From: Ctenosaura bakeri
Taxonomy: Eukaryota; Chordata; Lepidosauria; Squamata; Iguanidae
Length of the DNA stretch: 64,000 nucleotides
Direction of reading: 5' to 3'
Assembly (NCBI GenBank): GCA_948474755.1
Contig: CAOLHI010000564.1
Coordinates: 1,054,001-1,118,000, forward strand
Shown piece by piece: positions 11,890 through 25,200 of the stretch (the first letter of the stretch is position 1; the number at the start of each line of letters is the position of its first letter). The notes below the pieces were generated by a model. The model did not search any database. It was not told the origin of the DNA and was given only the letters and a program-made list of their open reading frames with translations. Position numbers and translations under genes: made by a program.

Positions 11890-14800
11890 TCAGCATTTCC
11901 CAAGGTACTTCAGTGTGAGTGTTTTCCCACTGGCACTGTCAAGAAGAAGATCAAGTAAAAATACCGTATAAGAGCCCCAAAGGTCAAACACCAGGGTACT
12001 ATGTTTCAAACTTTTGGTCCTGGTATTTCAAGCTTTGTTCTTTAATCTCCCTCAGTACCTTGGAGCTTGGCTTGTTCAGTACATTCCATCCAGGAATATG
12101 AGATCTGCAGGCAAAGGATTATTGTCTGTTCCACAAACATGTACAGCTCTGTCAAGGCTGCGAGCCTTTCACAATCTGGCTCCACATTTGTGGAATGGTC
12201 TTCCTTTGGACCTCCGGTTTGAGGAGGACCTCACCTGTTTTTGTAAACGATTGAAAACCTTCCTCTTTGACTCTCCATCTTAAGATATTGAGATGTGTTT
12301 AAGGTGGTGAGATGGACGCGACTGGTGGGGTGTTGGGGATTTCATGCCATGTATTGTTGTGCTTTTCTGTTTTAATATCTTTGTCCCTGGTTGTATATGT
12401 CATTGTTCCACCCTTTGGTGTAAAGAGCATTATAGATAAACGGTATTACTACTACTACTACTACTATTATTATTAGAATGTTGAAAATGGCAACAACCGC
12501 TATATTTTATGCTGGCACTAAGAAATGAAGAAATGTCCTCACCAATAAGCTTGATTGTTTATCTGTGTCAGAAAATTATTTCTTATTCTTTCTTTGTTAT
12601 TCAGAGCTCTATTTCATTCTTTCATATTCTTTCTTTCTAACTCAGAGCCTAACTAAAACAAACAAACAAAAGAAAAATCATTTATTCTAAATAAGCTACA
12701 GGTTCAAGGCCGTGAGCAGAGTAGTTTTGGTCATCCCTTTCAGTGTCGCATCTTAAATGAAACTTATACTCACATATATGCATTGCAGAAAAGACACCTG
12801 TTGCCATAGGTATGCCCATCTGAACCACAGTGGGGTTGGTACTCTGCAGTGCATATTTCTCTTGGATACCCTTGACAGTAATCCTGAAGAGAAAGCAAAT
12901 GGAATTGAGGTCAGTTTTCAGCAGGACTGGAAAGAAGCTGAAAAGGGTTAAACACGTGCACACAAGCACACAGGCACACACACACACACACATCCCTGCC
13001 ATTGTCTTGATCATTTCCTCATTCCTTAGGACTTCTACTGCAGTTTTAAAAAGAATGGCACAACATCAAACTGTGAGCTTTATATAGCATGTGCTTTGGT
13101 TTAGACCTGAAGAGCACAGCTTGGAAAGTTATTTTAATAAATAATTAGTTTTAGCTAAAGTGGCATGTCCCAAATAAATGGTTACCATTCTAGTTACCAG
13201 TTTAAAAATACTTTTACTTTTGCAGTTATTTTAAGTTACTTACAAAAAGCAAAATAATGTTATCAGCTGCTGGCCTATAGTACAAAGCACTCTTGCTATT
13301 GTTTCAATGCCCATAAGAAAACTAAGCTTGGAAAGTTAGTTTTTAACATAATGAATATAAAGACATGCTGAAGCCATCCATACCACAGAATTGGTAGGAT
13401 GATATTCTGGGCCCCAGAACATCATACAACCACAACTCATGGGTTAAGCATGTCTTTATATTCATCACGCTAAAAAGCAACTTTCCAAGCTCCACAACAG
13501 AGGATGAAGCAATAGTACGAGATGTAGGCTATTTCCGTACTACACTTTTATAGCACGGATTGTTCTACTTTCAACATCCCATGGAATCCTGGGATTTGCA
13601 GGATTCCATAGGATGCAAACCCCAGGATTCCATAGGATGTTGAAAGTGGAATAATCGTGCTATAAGAATGTAGTGTGGAAATGGCCATAGTACAGACCAG
13701 CACTTCAACCATGTGATACCCCTCTTCTATCATTTAGAGAAGTTACATAGCCGTAACTGGAAAAGTAGTTATACTTTTTTGAGAAAGGGGATCAATTACA
13801 AGTAATTAGTTATTTGTAACTAGCTGTTTCCAAGCTCTGAATGCTCACAAGTACAAAGAATTCATCTGTTTCAAAACCAAAATTTTACATTATGTTAACA
13901 AATTCTAACAGATTTGATTAGATCAGTTCACAAATCTAGATCTTCAGTATGCAAAACTGGTGGCAAGAATTTGAGGTGGGAGGAAGAGAGTGGTGGCAGG
14001 AAGGATCAAATATAACACCTTAAGAGTGAGATACAAAAAAAAATTGTTTTATAGTAAGTCTGTTCTTCATTATAATTTGTTCTTGCTGGTAATTGGGTCC
14101 CCCCCAATTACATTAACTCTGAGTTCTAAAACAAATCACATATTAATTCCCAACTACTCCCTCTCCGCTGCAGAGATATGTGGAAAACAAATAACTCATA
14201 CTCACCTCTAGATCTGTTGCCTCAACAGCTACCTCTTTTAAAAAAAAGAGATAATGCAAATATCATAAAGCAAATATGCAACAGGCTTTTGAGCACCTTC
14301 CTTTTAAATCACAGAGACATATAGCCCTAAATCCTAATTTGTAATTCCAGTCAGAGTAGAATCAATGGAAACTTGGTAAGTTGGCACTTAGGTTAAGTAC
14401 CATTGAATCAATGAATCTTTGTTAGCTGGGACTAAGAATCAGATTGAGGCCAGAATGGATTTTATTTTATATTTCCTGATATTGGCTGAGATCTTGTATC
14501 AAAGTTTATGGAGTATAATAGTCCACCAAAGAAGCTCCAGATCCTTCCCCAACCAAAGGTATCTGTCAAGCCTGGGGCCTCTGCCACAGCCATGTACCAG
14601 CCAGGAGGATGGTGGTGACCAGACAGAACCTGGAACAGTTCTGTGCCCAAGGAAAGAGAAATGAGCAATTAACTGGAGATCTGGGAGAGCAATCTAATTT
14701 CTCTTCCCTTGGCTGTAGATCTCCCACTGCTATGGGCCTTGCCCAGGTGCCTTCTTTCTTGCCTGGATCAGTAAATTGCCCTAGTAGCCCCTCATCTCCA

Positions 14801-15898
14801 TTGTTTGACTGTTGGCTGGGGAGGAGGGGGTTGGATATTGAAGAAGGAGCTAGAAGGTATCTTCTTTTCCAAAGTCCAAAAGAAGATATATGTGTGCAGA
14901 ACCCAAGTCATGCACACTTATGTTACCAACAGGATTGTGATGTTGTCTCAGAAGAGAAAAGTGAAGTTTGGCAATATGTAGCTTGGGCTATAATCTCATA
15001 GCCCATGAGAAGGTGTTCCAAGGACCATAGGATTCAGCTGAATTCTGTGACCAGAGAGGACACTTCTGCAGTGAGATGCAACCTATGTCTGCCCCAAGCT
15101 TAGCATAACTTCTTGTCCTTCCATTGGGAGCTATGGTAAAATTCTGGGGAGTGGAAGAAGACTGAAAAAACTAAGTGGAAAAATGCTGTCCCCCTTTTTG
15201 TTCTGCTGGCATGAACCCAGGAGGATAAAGGAAGAGGGAGTTCATCCATTCAGTCTTGTCCCTTCCCTTCCTCTCCTGAACTATTCTGTCGATTCACTAT
15301 CCTTGCTTGATCAGTTGTCGGCGGATGGTCTGATCTATGAACAGTTCTTTAAGCAGTAGGTAGATACAGATTTTTTGTTTTTGCATAAACAGATTCAAAG
15401 GCAAACTAACTGGAAGCTAAATCTGTTTAGTCTAGTAGAACTTTTACTCTCTGTACATAGAATGGTGCTTGAGGTCCCTCTAGGCATATTACAGAAGCTA
15501 TGCAAAAGCTGCCCAAAGCAAATATGGTTGGTTAGGAGCCATTAATGTTTGAAGCCTGATCACAATGCTGATCATCCCTATTGCATAGAGAGTGGAAGCC
15601 ACAATTTGAAATGGTGTATTTCCATGTGATAATGTCATTTCTACAGGATAAGCTACTTCCATTCATTTACAAGGGATTTACAATGAATGAGAGCATTGTT
15701 TCCCAGGACACCTGGAATCATTTTATATGGAGAGATCCTTGTAAATGTCGATGGATGACTCTGATCCTTTCATGGGCTATGACTCTCCAGAGACAAATCT
15801 CTCTAAATAGTGAAACTTTTTGGTACAAAACATGGCTCACCTGCACACAAGAGGAATGCCATCAGAGCAAGGAGCAGAAAACCTCTTAGCTGCTTCAT
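11890..15898 (-). CDS. Kazal-type serine protease inhibitor, gene A (complete, 4 exons)
   Basis: Predicted secreted single-Kazal inhibitor of 78 residues. Coding exons on the minus strand: 15841-15898 (signal peptide [19 protein letters not shown]), 14206-14228 (AVEATDLE), 12774-12883 (Kazal core) and 11890-11935 (C-terminus ending LKYLGKC). All introns are GT-AG with phases 1, 0 and 2, as in genes C and F. The six cysteines follow C-x7-C-x7-C-x10-C-x2-C-x17-C, and the core has the canonical [12 protein letters not shown] loop. By the family rule (second residue after the second cysteine) the P1 residue is Ala, which suggests an elastase-like target. Exon 2 is the least certain: it is short and its acceptor (AAAAGAGGTAG) has a displaced pyrimidine tract, but it restores the reading frame exactly. 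Introns hold a Rex1-like LINE tail, a palindrome and a MITE. Confidence 0.85.
12107..12480 (+). mobile_element. Rex1-like LINE 3' end with (CTA)n tail
   Basis: Plus-strand frame gives [19 protein letters not shown] followed by [12 protein letters not shown], the conserved C-terminal signature of Rex1-type LINE proteins. A UTR and a terminal (CTA)n/(TTA)n repeat at 12446-12475 follow. It lies in intron 3 of gene A, antisense to the gene. Confidence 0.7.
13324..13495. repeat. Inverted repeat with ~45-bp arms
   Basis: Left arm AGCTTGGAAAGTTAG...AATATAAAGACATGCT and right arm AGCATGTCTTTATATTC...CAACTTTCCAAGCT are complementary, with a 75-80 bp spacer. It is probably a short MITE of a family other than the GGCC one. 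It lies in intron 2 of gene A. Confidence 0.6.
13527..13686. mobile_element. Family 1 MITE
   Basis: Palindromic, with ends GGCTATTTCCGTACTAC and TAGTGTGGAAATGGCC and internal CATCC(C/T)ATGGAATCC arms. It is in intron 2 of gene A, 30 bp from the preceding inverted repeat. Confidence 0.75.
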
Positions 15899-16160
15899 GT
15901 TGATGGGGTTTGTTCACTGTAATGGCAATCTTCCACTTCGTATGTATTTCTCAGATACCCTTGGCTGAGGTGAGGTCTAACATCTCCTATATGTCTTACT
16001 TGTGTGTGTGTATATATATATATGTGCATGTCTTCTAGATGATGCAATCACTCTATTCTAAATGACACTCAGGTGTGGAAATACAAGGTTAAAGAGCACT
16101 GCACTGAGCTGTAGCAATTTTAAAACTTCCTTGAATGTGACCTTTCCTTTTTATTGTTAA
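15899..16160 (-). promoter_or_regulatory. Presumed promoter of gene A
   Basis: A TATATATATATA tract (16011-16022) lies about 115 bases upstream of the start codon, preceded by a (TG)n run. The 5' leader region is similar to that of gene B (shared TTTCTCA..TCCC..TGGC segment). Whether the TATA tract works is untested; it could be a microsatellite. Confidence 0.4.
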
Positions 16161-16309
16161 AGAAGGTATTTTCAAATTATTCATACTGGTGGATGGTAAA
16201 GGAATCTTTTTTCTCTCCCCTGTGCTCTCTGGCTCAAGGAAGAAGCAGATGAATTTTTTTTTGGAAAAAGAAATCAAACTCTATTTTTTTAAAAAGAGAG
16301 GTGAGCAAC

Positions 16310-16435
16310 CTGTGTTCCTCCTAATATTATTGGACTATAACTTCCAATGCAACCAGTAGGGAGAAGTCATGAGAGTTACAGTCCAACAACATGTGGAGAA
16401 GTTGAAAGTTGCGACCGCTGGTTTAAATGGTACTA
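16310..16435. mobile_element. hAT-like MITE
   Basis: Imperfect palindrome of the widespread amniote type: AGCAACCTGTGTTCCTCC with ATTGGACTATAACTTCCA, mirrored by AGTTACAGTCCAACAACATG and AAGTTGCGACC. Confidence 0.55.
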
Positions 16436-16624
16436 ATTAAATGCCAGTGTCTTTTCAGCTAAAAACCTGCTAAATAACATGATGTGAGATGGATATATCA
16501 GCAGCTGAGCATAGTTTGTGTTGTTGTCCACAGGTTATGTAACATGTTTTCCAGTGTGGCCATTGACTGCATTCCATTGACATAATTTCTCTTGGTTCTT
16601 TTATAGCCTTCCTCCCCATCTTAT

Positions 16625-17033
16625 ACTCTTTCTGTATAATGGGGCTCCAGCGAGTCCTTCTGTTGCAGCCCTGGCAGGGAGGGGTGTGCACCAGGAATAC
16701 TCCCCGCTGCACCTCACCGGGTTGCTGCAGAGGGGAGGGCGCTGGTCTGGCCTCTTCCCTTCCACAGCAAAGTTGGGCACTTGTCATTGCAGCACTGAGG
16801 AGGAAGGCATCACCCATGCACTTCTGTCCTTCTGCATGGCTGGGAAGGGTGGCAGTGCCACACAACAGTAGGTGTAAAACAGTTTTTGTTCCATTTTGCA
16901 AATACTGTACATGTGTGCCACTTGAAGACAAGATGGCGGCCGGCTGGTGACAACGTTATGCAGAAGCACAACCAGCCAACCACTGCCATCCTGCCCCTAA
17001 AGTGGCACAGTCCCCTTGTGCAGAAATGGCTTT
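16625..17033. mobile_element. Family 2 MITE (~400 bp)
   Basis: The right end reads GTGCAGAAATGGC, the same terminal motif as family 1, but the interior differs: AACACTCCCC(T/C)(G)C.CC, a GAAGC motif and AGGAAGGCAT-like text shared with 18032-18418 and 27916-28332. The left terminus is degraded. Confidence 0.55.
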
Positions 17034-17135
17034 AGTTATGACACGTGATTGAGTCTGATCTAGGAAAAGACTGGCAAGAAAATAAGCGAGACGTAGTTGT
17101 TGTATTGGTGTAGGGTTTCATTTAAAGAGATGTAT

Positions 17136-17345
17136 CATTACCCAATGCCTAAATACCCTAAAGGCACCAGATGGCATCTGATCATGAAAGCTAAACAGGG
17201 CAGCTTTGGTTAGTACTTAGGTGGAAGACTGCCAGTAAATACCATGTGCTGTAGGCTATCTTTCACTGGCAAAACCACCTCTGAGTATTCCTGCCTATGA
17301 AATTCATGGGGTCACCACAAGTCGACAGGCAACTTGGAGGCATCC
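17136..17345 (+). mobile_element. 5S-rRNA-derived SINE
   Basis: About 17166-17272 resembles vertebrate 5S rRNA: ATCTGATCATGAAAGCTAA, CAGGG, TTAGTACTTAGGTGGAAGAC and GTGCTGTAGGCT. It is followed by a tRNA-unrelated body (CAAAACCACCTCTGAGTATTC...AAGTCGACAGGCAACTTGGAGG). Divergence and the attached body show it is a SINE and not a 5S gene. Confidence 0.75.
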
Positions 17346-17399
17346 CCCCCATTGCCTCCTCTCATATAAGCTTGAAAGGTAGCAGTGTGTAAAGGCTTA

Positions 17400-18418
17400 G
17401 GCCATTTCTGCACTTTACGTCATAGAATCATAGAGTTGGAAGAGACCACAAGGGCCATCTACTCCAACCCCCTGCCATGCAGGAACACCCATCAAAGCAT
17501 TCCCAACAGATGGCCATCCAGCCTCTGCTTAAAAACCTCTAAGCCGCACTCCAAGGCAGTGTATTCCACTGCCAGACACCTCTAACCATCAAGAAGTTCT
17601 TTCTGAGGTTCAGGTGGAATCTCCTTTCCTGCAGCTTGAATCCATTGCTCCTTGTCCTAGTCTCTGGAGCAGCGGAAAACAAGCCTGCTCTCTCCTCGAC
17701 ATGACATCCCTTCAAATATTTAAACATGGCTATCATGTCCCCTCTTAACCTTCTTTTCTGCAGACTAAACATACCCAGCTCCCTAAGCTGTTCCTCATAG
17801 GGCATGGCTTCTAGACCCTTCACCATTTTAGTTGCCCTCCTCTGGACATGCTCCAGCTTGATGATATCCTTCCTGAATTGAGATGCCCAGAACTGGACAC
17901 AGTATTCCAAATGAGGTCTAACCAATGCAGAACAGAGTGGTACAATTGCCTCCGTTGATCTAGACACCACAGTTCTATGGATGCAACCAAGAATCACATT
18001 GGGTTTCACATTGGCCTGATCCCATTGTCCTCCTGTCACGATCCTGGCAGTGCCTTTGTCAGGAAGGGAGTGCAATAGGAACACTCCCCTCTGCACCCAG
18101 CCGGTTCCCTGCAGAAGGGAGCCTGGGTGACACATGTCTGACTTCTGCAGTGTAGCAGGGCTCTTTCCCATGCTGCACTGGGGAAGGAAGCACTCCACTG
18201 CGCCTCCAGCCCTTCTGCACGGCCAGGAAGCATGGGAACATTGCTTGATTGTGGATGCTTAACAGGTGTATTCCATTAAGCAAATATCCCACCATCACGA
18301 TGGGGTGGGGGGACAGGATGACAGTGGGACTGTAACTATGTTGTGTGAAAGCATGACCTGTGGGCGAATGCCATCCCATCTCCATCATGGGACTGTGACA
18401 CCATGGTGAAATGGCTTT
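17400..18418. mobile_element. Family 2 MITE interrupted by a CR1
   Basis: The left end TTAGGCCATTTCTGCAC...TTAC (17398-17417) and the interior from about 18014 to ATGGTGAAATGGC at 18418 belong to one MITE, by comparison with the uninterrupted copy at 27916. A CR1 3' fragment occupies 17418 to about 18013. Confidence 0.65.
17418..18013 (-). mobile_element. CR1 LINE 3' end
   Basis: Minus-strand translation from about 18010 down gives a long, nearly undisturbed CR1 ORF2 C-terminus ([38 protein letters not shown] and [20 protein letters not shown]). The 3' end is the tcatagaatcatagagttgg terminus. It is inserted in the MITE above. Confidence 0.9.
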
Positions 18419-18419
18419 A

Positions 18420-19140
18420 GTTTATAGCATGATAAGAAACTTACTTCCTGATTGCCCTAATAGACCAAAAGATATTACCACAATACAGACTTTGAAAGGT
18501 GTTTACAGTAAGCATGGCTAACCTACAATAATAGAAAAGGATTAATAGTTAGTTAATGTTTAGTGGATTGTTAATAAGGAGGTATTGAGCTAAGGGTTTA
18601 TTTCACTTTTCGCCTAACTTACCCATCTCTGAGTTTAAAGTTAAGTTATAAGACAGTGAAATCTATGTTCCAATTACATAGAAGATGCTAAGAAACAATC
18701 TACATGACCATCAGAATGGTATGCCAAGGCTCTTGCTTGGGCTGCACCACTTCAGGCTAATGCTGAATTAATCACATAGCTCAAAGTTTCCCCCAGGAAG
18801 AAAATTTTGACTGTGGAAATCTAGCAGCACACTAGCGAGAAGGATCCTATTTTGATTTCTCCTTGATGTGCTGGTTTTTATATATCAGAGAAGCTTTCTA
18901 TGTGCTAGATCCCTCCAGTAAATAAGCCATTGCCTGTAGTCTGAACATTGGAATCCAGCATGAACCAAATCTCAGGAATGTGTAGGTGATCTTTTGAGGA
19001 GATTTACAAACTTCAGATTATACTCTTTTGCACGTGTCACAAAAGTGCAAGCATTTACTGTGCATTGAAACAGGGCCAGGGAACATGTTTTAAAATGGAA
19101 AATAAAATAAGTGGAATGCAAGGCAGGTTGAGATGCTTAG
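18420..19140. other. 3' flank of gene C, nothing recognised
   Basis: AT-rich sequence with no exon or clear repeat boundary. Confidence 0.3.
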
Positions 19141-19282
19141 CTTATTTTATTGATAAATGAAATTGGGATATTCCAAGCAGTTCACCATTAAACAGAGCAA
19201 AAGCAGAAGCAGGACTCAATTTATTTGTGGTAATGCCTTGAGCATGAAAGGATGTCGTTTAATCTTGCGCATCTTCAAATTG

Positions 19283-22200
19283 TCAGCATCGTCCAAAGCG
19301 CCTCACTCTAATCCTTCTACCGCTTCGGCTAAGAGAGAAAAACCATACACAGAATTGTTATAAAATAGGTAAAGAGGAGTTGAAAATAAATTTATTTGCT
19401 GATGATGCTCTGATAACAATGAAGAAACCTCTTCAAACTATAATTAAATTAATAAAACATTTCAAAAGTTTTATAATTTATCAGGGCTTTAATATGAATC
19501 AGAAATAATGTTTATGAATACAGATTAGTGAGAACAAAAAAGAATATGAACCATTTCAGGATTGCAATTAAGGGTCAAAAATATGAGATATTTGGGAGTA
19601 TATTTATTGACTAAATTAGATAACATTATACAGGGAAATTATAATCAGTTGTGGAAAAAAATAAGCAACCAGAACCATTTCCACACGAGGCTGTTATAGC
19701 GCGATGATTGCACTTTCAACCTCCTCTGGAATCCTGGGGTGTGCAGTTTCGGGAGGGGCCGGCTGGCCCCTCCCGAAACTGCATACCCCAGGATTCCAGA
19801 GGAGGTTGAAAGTGCAATCATCGCGCTATAACAGCCTCGTGTGGAAACGGTGCAGGTTTCCAAATGGTCTAGTAAAAATTGGAACATGCTAACAAAAATC
19901 AGGGCATTTAAATGATAATATTACCAACATTTTTATATTTATTTCAAACTATCCCAGAAATAATCCCTATAAATGTTATGACGAAGTGGGACACTTCAAT
20001 TATTAGGTGGATTTCTGGAGACAAAAAACCAAGAATACCTAGAGTAATGTTATATAGGCATCAAACAGATGGAGCTTGGGAGGTTCCCTCTCTTGAATTA
20101 TATTTTGAGGTCATTCAATTGTTAAGAATTTTAGAAACAGAATATGATCAACAAAAAAGTGGGTTAGAATAGAAAGACAGGGTAACAAAATGGATTATAC
20201 ATCTATCTTTCAAGCAAGGAAAAGAAATGAAAAAGATAAAACATAATTGGATCTTTGAGGTTAGATTTTAAAATATGGGATAAATAGAGTAAAAGATTAG
20301 ATATTAAAGATGGGAAATTGCTACCAAAAGAATACTTAAGTAGGAGTAATAGTGAAGTGTTTGGAAAAAATTATGAAAAAATTACAGGTAAATGGAGTTA
20401 AAATTATTGGAGATTTATATCATAGGGCAGGGAAATCAAAAGAGGAAGAATTATTGATTTCAGTGATTGGAGGTCAGTATTGGATTCAGGTAAAAGGAGT
20501 CATTAAATCTTTACAGGAAATAAAACTGAATACGGTAGAGCAGAATATGTTTTTAGAGGAATTAATCAAAAGAAAAATAAAAGAGGAAAAAGGATTAATA
20601 GGAAAATTGATAAAAAAAATTTAATGACCCCCATCAAGAATGATAGAGGGGTTGACAGTAAGTTTGGAAAAAGATTTATTGGTAGATAGAAAAGATATTA
20701 ACATTTAGTTACAAGAAATTGCTAAAAGTAAAAATATAAATGTAAAGTACAGAACATCCCCTCAAATAGTATACATAAATGGTAATTTCTCACCTAAATG
20801 ATGGCATGGATGTGAAGCTAAGAGTATTTGTATACATATGTGGTGGGAGTGTCCATTTATTCAGGAATTTTAGAAAGAGGTTAAAAAACAAATAACTATA
20901 ATGATAGGGAGGGAGGTTCAATTACGTAAAGGAAATTGTTTAACTCTCAGTTTTGGGGTAATAGGCTTAAAGAAGTATGAAAATTTTGTAGTAAAACAAA
21001 TTTTAAAAGCTGCTCATTCAGTAATTGCTCTTGAATGGAAAAAGAAATTAAATTAGAATGAGTTTTATGAGTTAAAATATATAAAAGAAGCTATATTATT
21101 TGATTTCCTTAGGAAAAGAAGGTTAAAGTATAGTGTACAATATAGTAAAGACGCATGGAGTGATAACTGGTGATTGAGAAAGAAAAAAATCAGGATATGA
21201 AGATGTGAAACATTTGATTAAAGTTATATCTCATATCTCTGGAAATGCTTTTTGATATAAATGGGGTCCTGATACTCTGTTAGCCATTTGTGGGGTGGGT
21301 GGTGGGTGGTGGGTGGATAGATGGAAAAAGAATTTTTTTTCCTTACTTGTAATAATATTGTTAATACACCATATATCAATATACACTAAGTATGTGATTC
21401 ATAATAAAGGGGGGGAAAATAATACACAAAACTGATAATCCAGAAGATGCAAAATTTCCTCAGGATAAGGCAACAAAAAGGCTCAATTAAGGCATCCTGG
21501 TTGCAGAATGTCCTCTGTTAGGAGTCTGAATTGATTCCAACATCGCCTTTATTGTGACACCAAGTTAAAGTGTGGTTGCTAACCTGAACATTTTGGGTTT
21601 CGTGAAATTGTGGCTTGATTTCAGATGTACCAGACTATGGACTTCACTTTGAGCTTTTAAACTGTTTTAGAATGATTTCTTTGATTGTTTGTACCCCACC
21701 CTGAGATGTACTATTACAGGAGGGGGTAGAAATATTTTAATGAAATAAAAACTGAAAACGTGAGACATGCTGAAATTGATGGTTGTTGATACTTTTTCTG
21801 TACATACAATAGCCTCCCCTCATGCTGTGTTTACAGTCTTGAATCATGTCCTCCAAAAGCAAAATAGCAAGCACACTCACTCTAAATGTAGTGGTTTATT
21901 TGGCCCCAAGAGCAGCCTACAGTCCATCCCTAATATTTAGTTATTCAGATTTCCTTCATACGTACACATATGCATTGCAGAAGTAACACAGGTTGCTGTA
22001 TGTAACGCCATTAGTAGCACAAACCGGGGTGTAAACTAGTGTGCATACTGGCTTGGGATGACCACTACAGTTAACCTGCAAAGAAAGCAAGGGATGGTTT
22101 TAACATCGCTCCCTTCCACCTTGAGACTACAGAAGCTTTTCGATGTTCAGAAAAGACATCAGAAATAAACAAAGTACATATATACAGATGAATGTTTGTC

Positions 22201-25200
22201 CATTCAATAAACTGAGCCATACGGAAAACTTTTCATTCGTGAACGTAATACCATACGAAATAAATGGAGACAGGTTACAGCTCTTGCACCATCTCCAGTA
22301 GGTCCTTTCTGGCTATATATCTTGTTTAATGAAGCCAGAAATGGCAGATTTACTTATGTAAAGTAAAATATTTTTTTAAAAAAATGTTATTCTATTAACA
22401 ATTAAACAGATACATTCTGTTCTGTGTGACACTGAAGAGTCATAGTAAAGGATATTTCAACTCATACGTTTGTAAAAAGAATGGTGCACACTGAAGTTTC
22501 CACAAGGACTAGCGCCTTTTCAAGGATTACTGCATTGAATCAACAAATACAATGCGAAATTTCAAATCCAAAATATATAATGCTGCTTTTGATGATCAGT
22601 ACAAATCCCTTCAAGGTGAAGAAACTGCTTGGGAAACACACCTAGATACTTCCTCACAGAGTGAGATTGGAATAGTATTTGCTCCTGCTTTCTTTAAAGT
22701 TACTTCAATCTTTTAGAAAGAAAATGCATATAAAACAGGACATAGATGATATTTTACTTCCTCTCAATTGTTATTTATTAAACAAGGGTATCTTCTTGCT
22801 GGAGAGGATGTGATCTAAGAGGAACTTTAATTCGTATGTAACTATTTTGCCCCCAAGAAGAGATTTTGGGGAACAGGTATTGAATATAACAGATAAAATC
22901 ACATGCTAGCATATTACCAATGATGGTAGACTTCTATTACTAGTTTTACAAACAGCAACGATCACTTACATCATAAAATTCTTGTATCTATTTTCTCATC
23001 AGTATCTATAGAATGATCATAGATAAGAAATGGAAATATGCTGAGGAAATAGATCTTGCATGGTTGAGGAGACTGTGGGATCTGGCATTAAGTGAAAAGT
23101 TAACAGGAGAAAGGAGGACAAACAGGTTTCTTGAGATGTAACAGCCATTCACTGCTTTTGTAAATAGTAATATTTTGAGACCATCAGGGTTTCATAATAA
23201 ATATTGGAAAGATTTGTTATTAGATCCCTGACACCTTGCATTTTGGAAAATGAACATTTGGAATTATTTTGTGGAAAAGAAAAAGAGAAAATAGTATTTG
23301 TACACCGCTAGAAAGCTGATTCTCTCTCTGAGAGTGTTTCTTTTGAACACTGTTTTGTCATATGACGTTGTATTTGTTTTTATGTTTTTATTTTGTATTT
23401 ACCTTTTTGCGTTGGTGTTACAAGTTAACTAATAAAAATATTAAAACAACTGAGCATGTTAAAACTTACCATTGGCTCCCCCTCATATCGTAAAACAAAC
23501 AAACAAAGACCTGTCATTTGTGTCATGCTGCCAGCAATGACCAATATGAAACAAACATTTGGTAAAGTTTTTGTTGGAATCTTGTATCAGGTTATACTTG
23601 ACTAAGTGCTTAACATAGTAACTGGGCTGACCTCCTGTCGGGTAGCCCTCCATATTTAGTTGGGGAAAAGCATTTATTATGGGATATTTAGTAGAAACAT
23701 ATCGGTAGCATAAACATGCAGCTGCTTGCTTGTAACCACACATTCCAGGGAAAACCGTTATGTCAACAGCACTTGGTTCACACCAGATAGTACCAGACTC
23801 TAGTCAGCCTCCCAAGGTCAGTTTTAATTGCTTCGCGTGGGAACTAAGGAGAAAGCTATAACGTTTTGTCTCTGCAAATTGCCTTCAGTTTGAATCACTG
23901 AAGTCTTGTACCAGCATCTCACTCCTGAATAAAACTTGCTTTCGCATGGTTACTCTGCGTGTTTGATTTCAGTTCCTGACACCTCCTCACTCACCAAAAC
24001 CTGATGGAAATATCATTCAAGTGTGCTCTGATTGTTGGCAGAATGGCCTTCCTTCTCCACAGACAGCTGATGCCTGGTTGGGAGGGGAGTTACAATTGTG
24101 GTAATAGTGGCATTAGTGTCAAAAATTGTGACTAAGTAGTGATTGCAAATATGAAACACTTATGGTTAGGTAACTGTTCCATATTCACCATCACTACTTA
24201 GACACCATTGCCATGATTGTAACTTCCTTTCCAACCTACTTTACTGGGTGTCAGTTGCACGAGGAGAAGGAAGGCCATGCTGCCAACATGAATGAATGAT
24301 GTTTCCATCTGTTTGTTTATGTGTTTGGTGGGGGTCAAGGTAAGGGAAGTTACTTAGTTAAGTATTTAGTTGAAGTGATACAGGATTCCAGTGGATATCT
24401 GTATATTTCAACAGACAACTATGCTAGTGTTGCCTGGTGAAGACTTTACCAGGCACTGACATTTCCGGGCCCAAATCTGAAACCTAAGGTCAACTCTTTA
24501 TAGGGCTGTGACTCTTCAAGGATTCTTGGGAAGCTAATGTGAGCCTACAGCCTCTGACAGACTTCTCCGCTGCATATGCCCTCCTCCCCTCCACGCAGTA
24601 TCCAACTGTTACTTCACCATACCGTCTTGGCCTCTTGGAAGCTCTGCTTCTGAATGGGATTTCTAAGGCATATACCTGGAAGACTGAAATCTGCACCTGG
24701 GCCATTTCACTTTGCATTTTGCTCACACAGCATTTTAAATGGATTTCCCATGTTTTGCTGTATGCAGCCATCAGACTTTGTGTTATTAACATAACTCGAT
24801 GAACAGTTTACTAGCTTATCTCAAGCTCAGTCCCACTTCTCAACTTTAAAGTGAATGTGGCAGAATCATAATTTCACATTTGTTCCATGCAAAAAGCACA
24901 ATGCAAATGTTAAATTAATTCTAGTCATTTTTTATTGTTCTTTATTTTCAGGAAAGAAATAACATTCCTGAATCCTCCACAATAGCTATAGATAAATAAG
25001 TAATAAGAAGTCATAGTTGGCACTCACCCGTCTTGCTATGGCAACATCTGGAATGGAAATAAGAAATGAATGACAGATTTAAAGTAAACTGTTCAATAAC
25101 ATAGCCAGTCTGAAAGTTTCCTACAGACTGTTCAGTTCCTTCTAGAGAAATGGAATGCACTACATTGATTTTTTATTTAATATCACAAGAGAGAACATTT

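Noticed and set aside
17166..17272. Possible 5S rRNA gene
   Set aside because: Too diverged from 5S, joined to a repeated SINE body, and several other truncated copies occur.
23483..23743. A minus-strand frame with CGYKQAAACLCYRY, resembling part of a secreted phospholipase A2
   Set aside because: The cysteine register is off by one, no acceptor precedes it, and much of it overlaps the solo LTR at 23636-23981.
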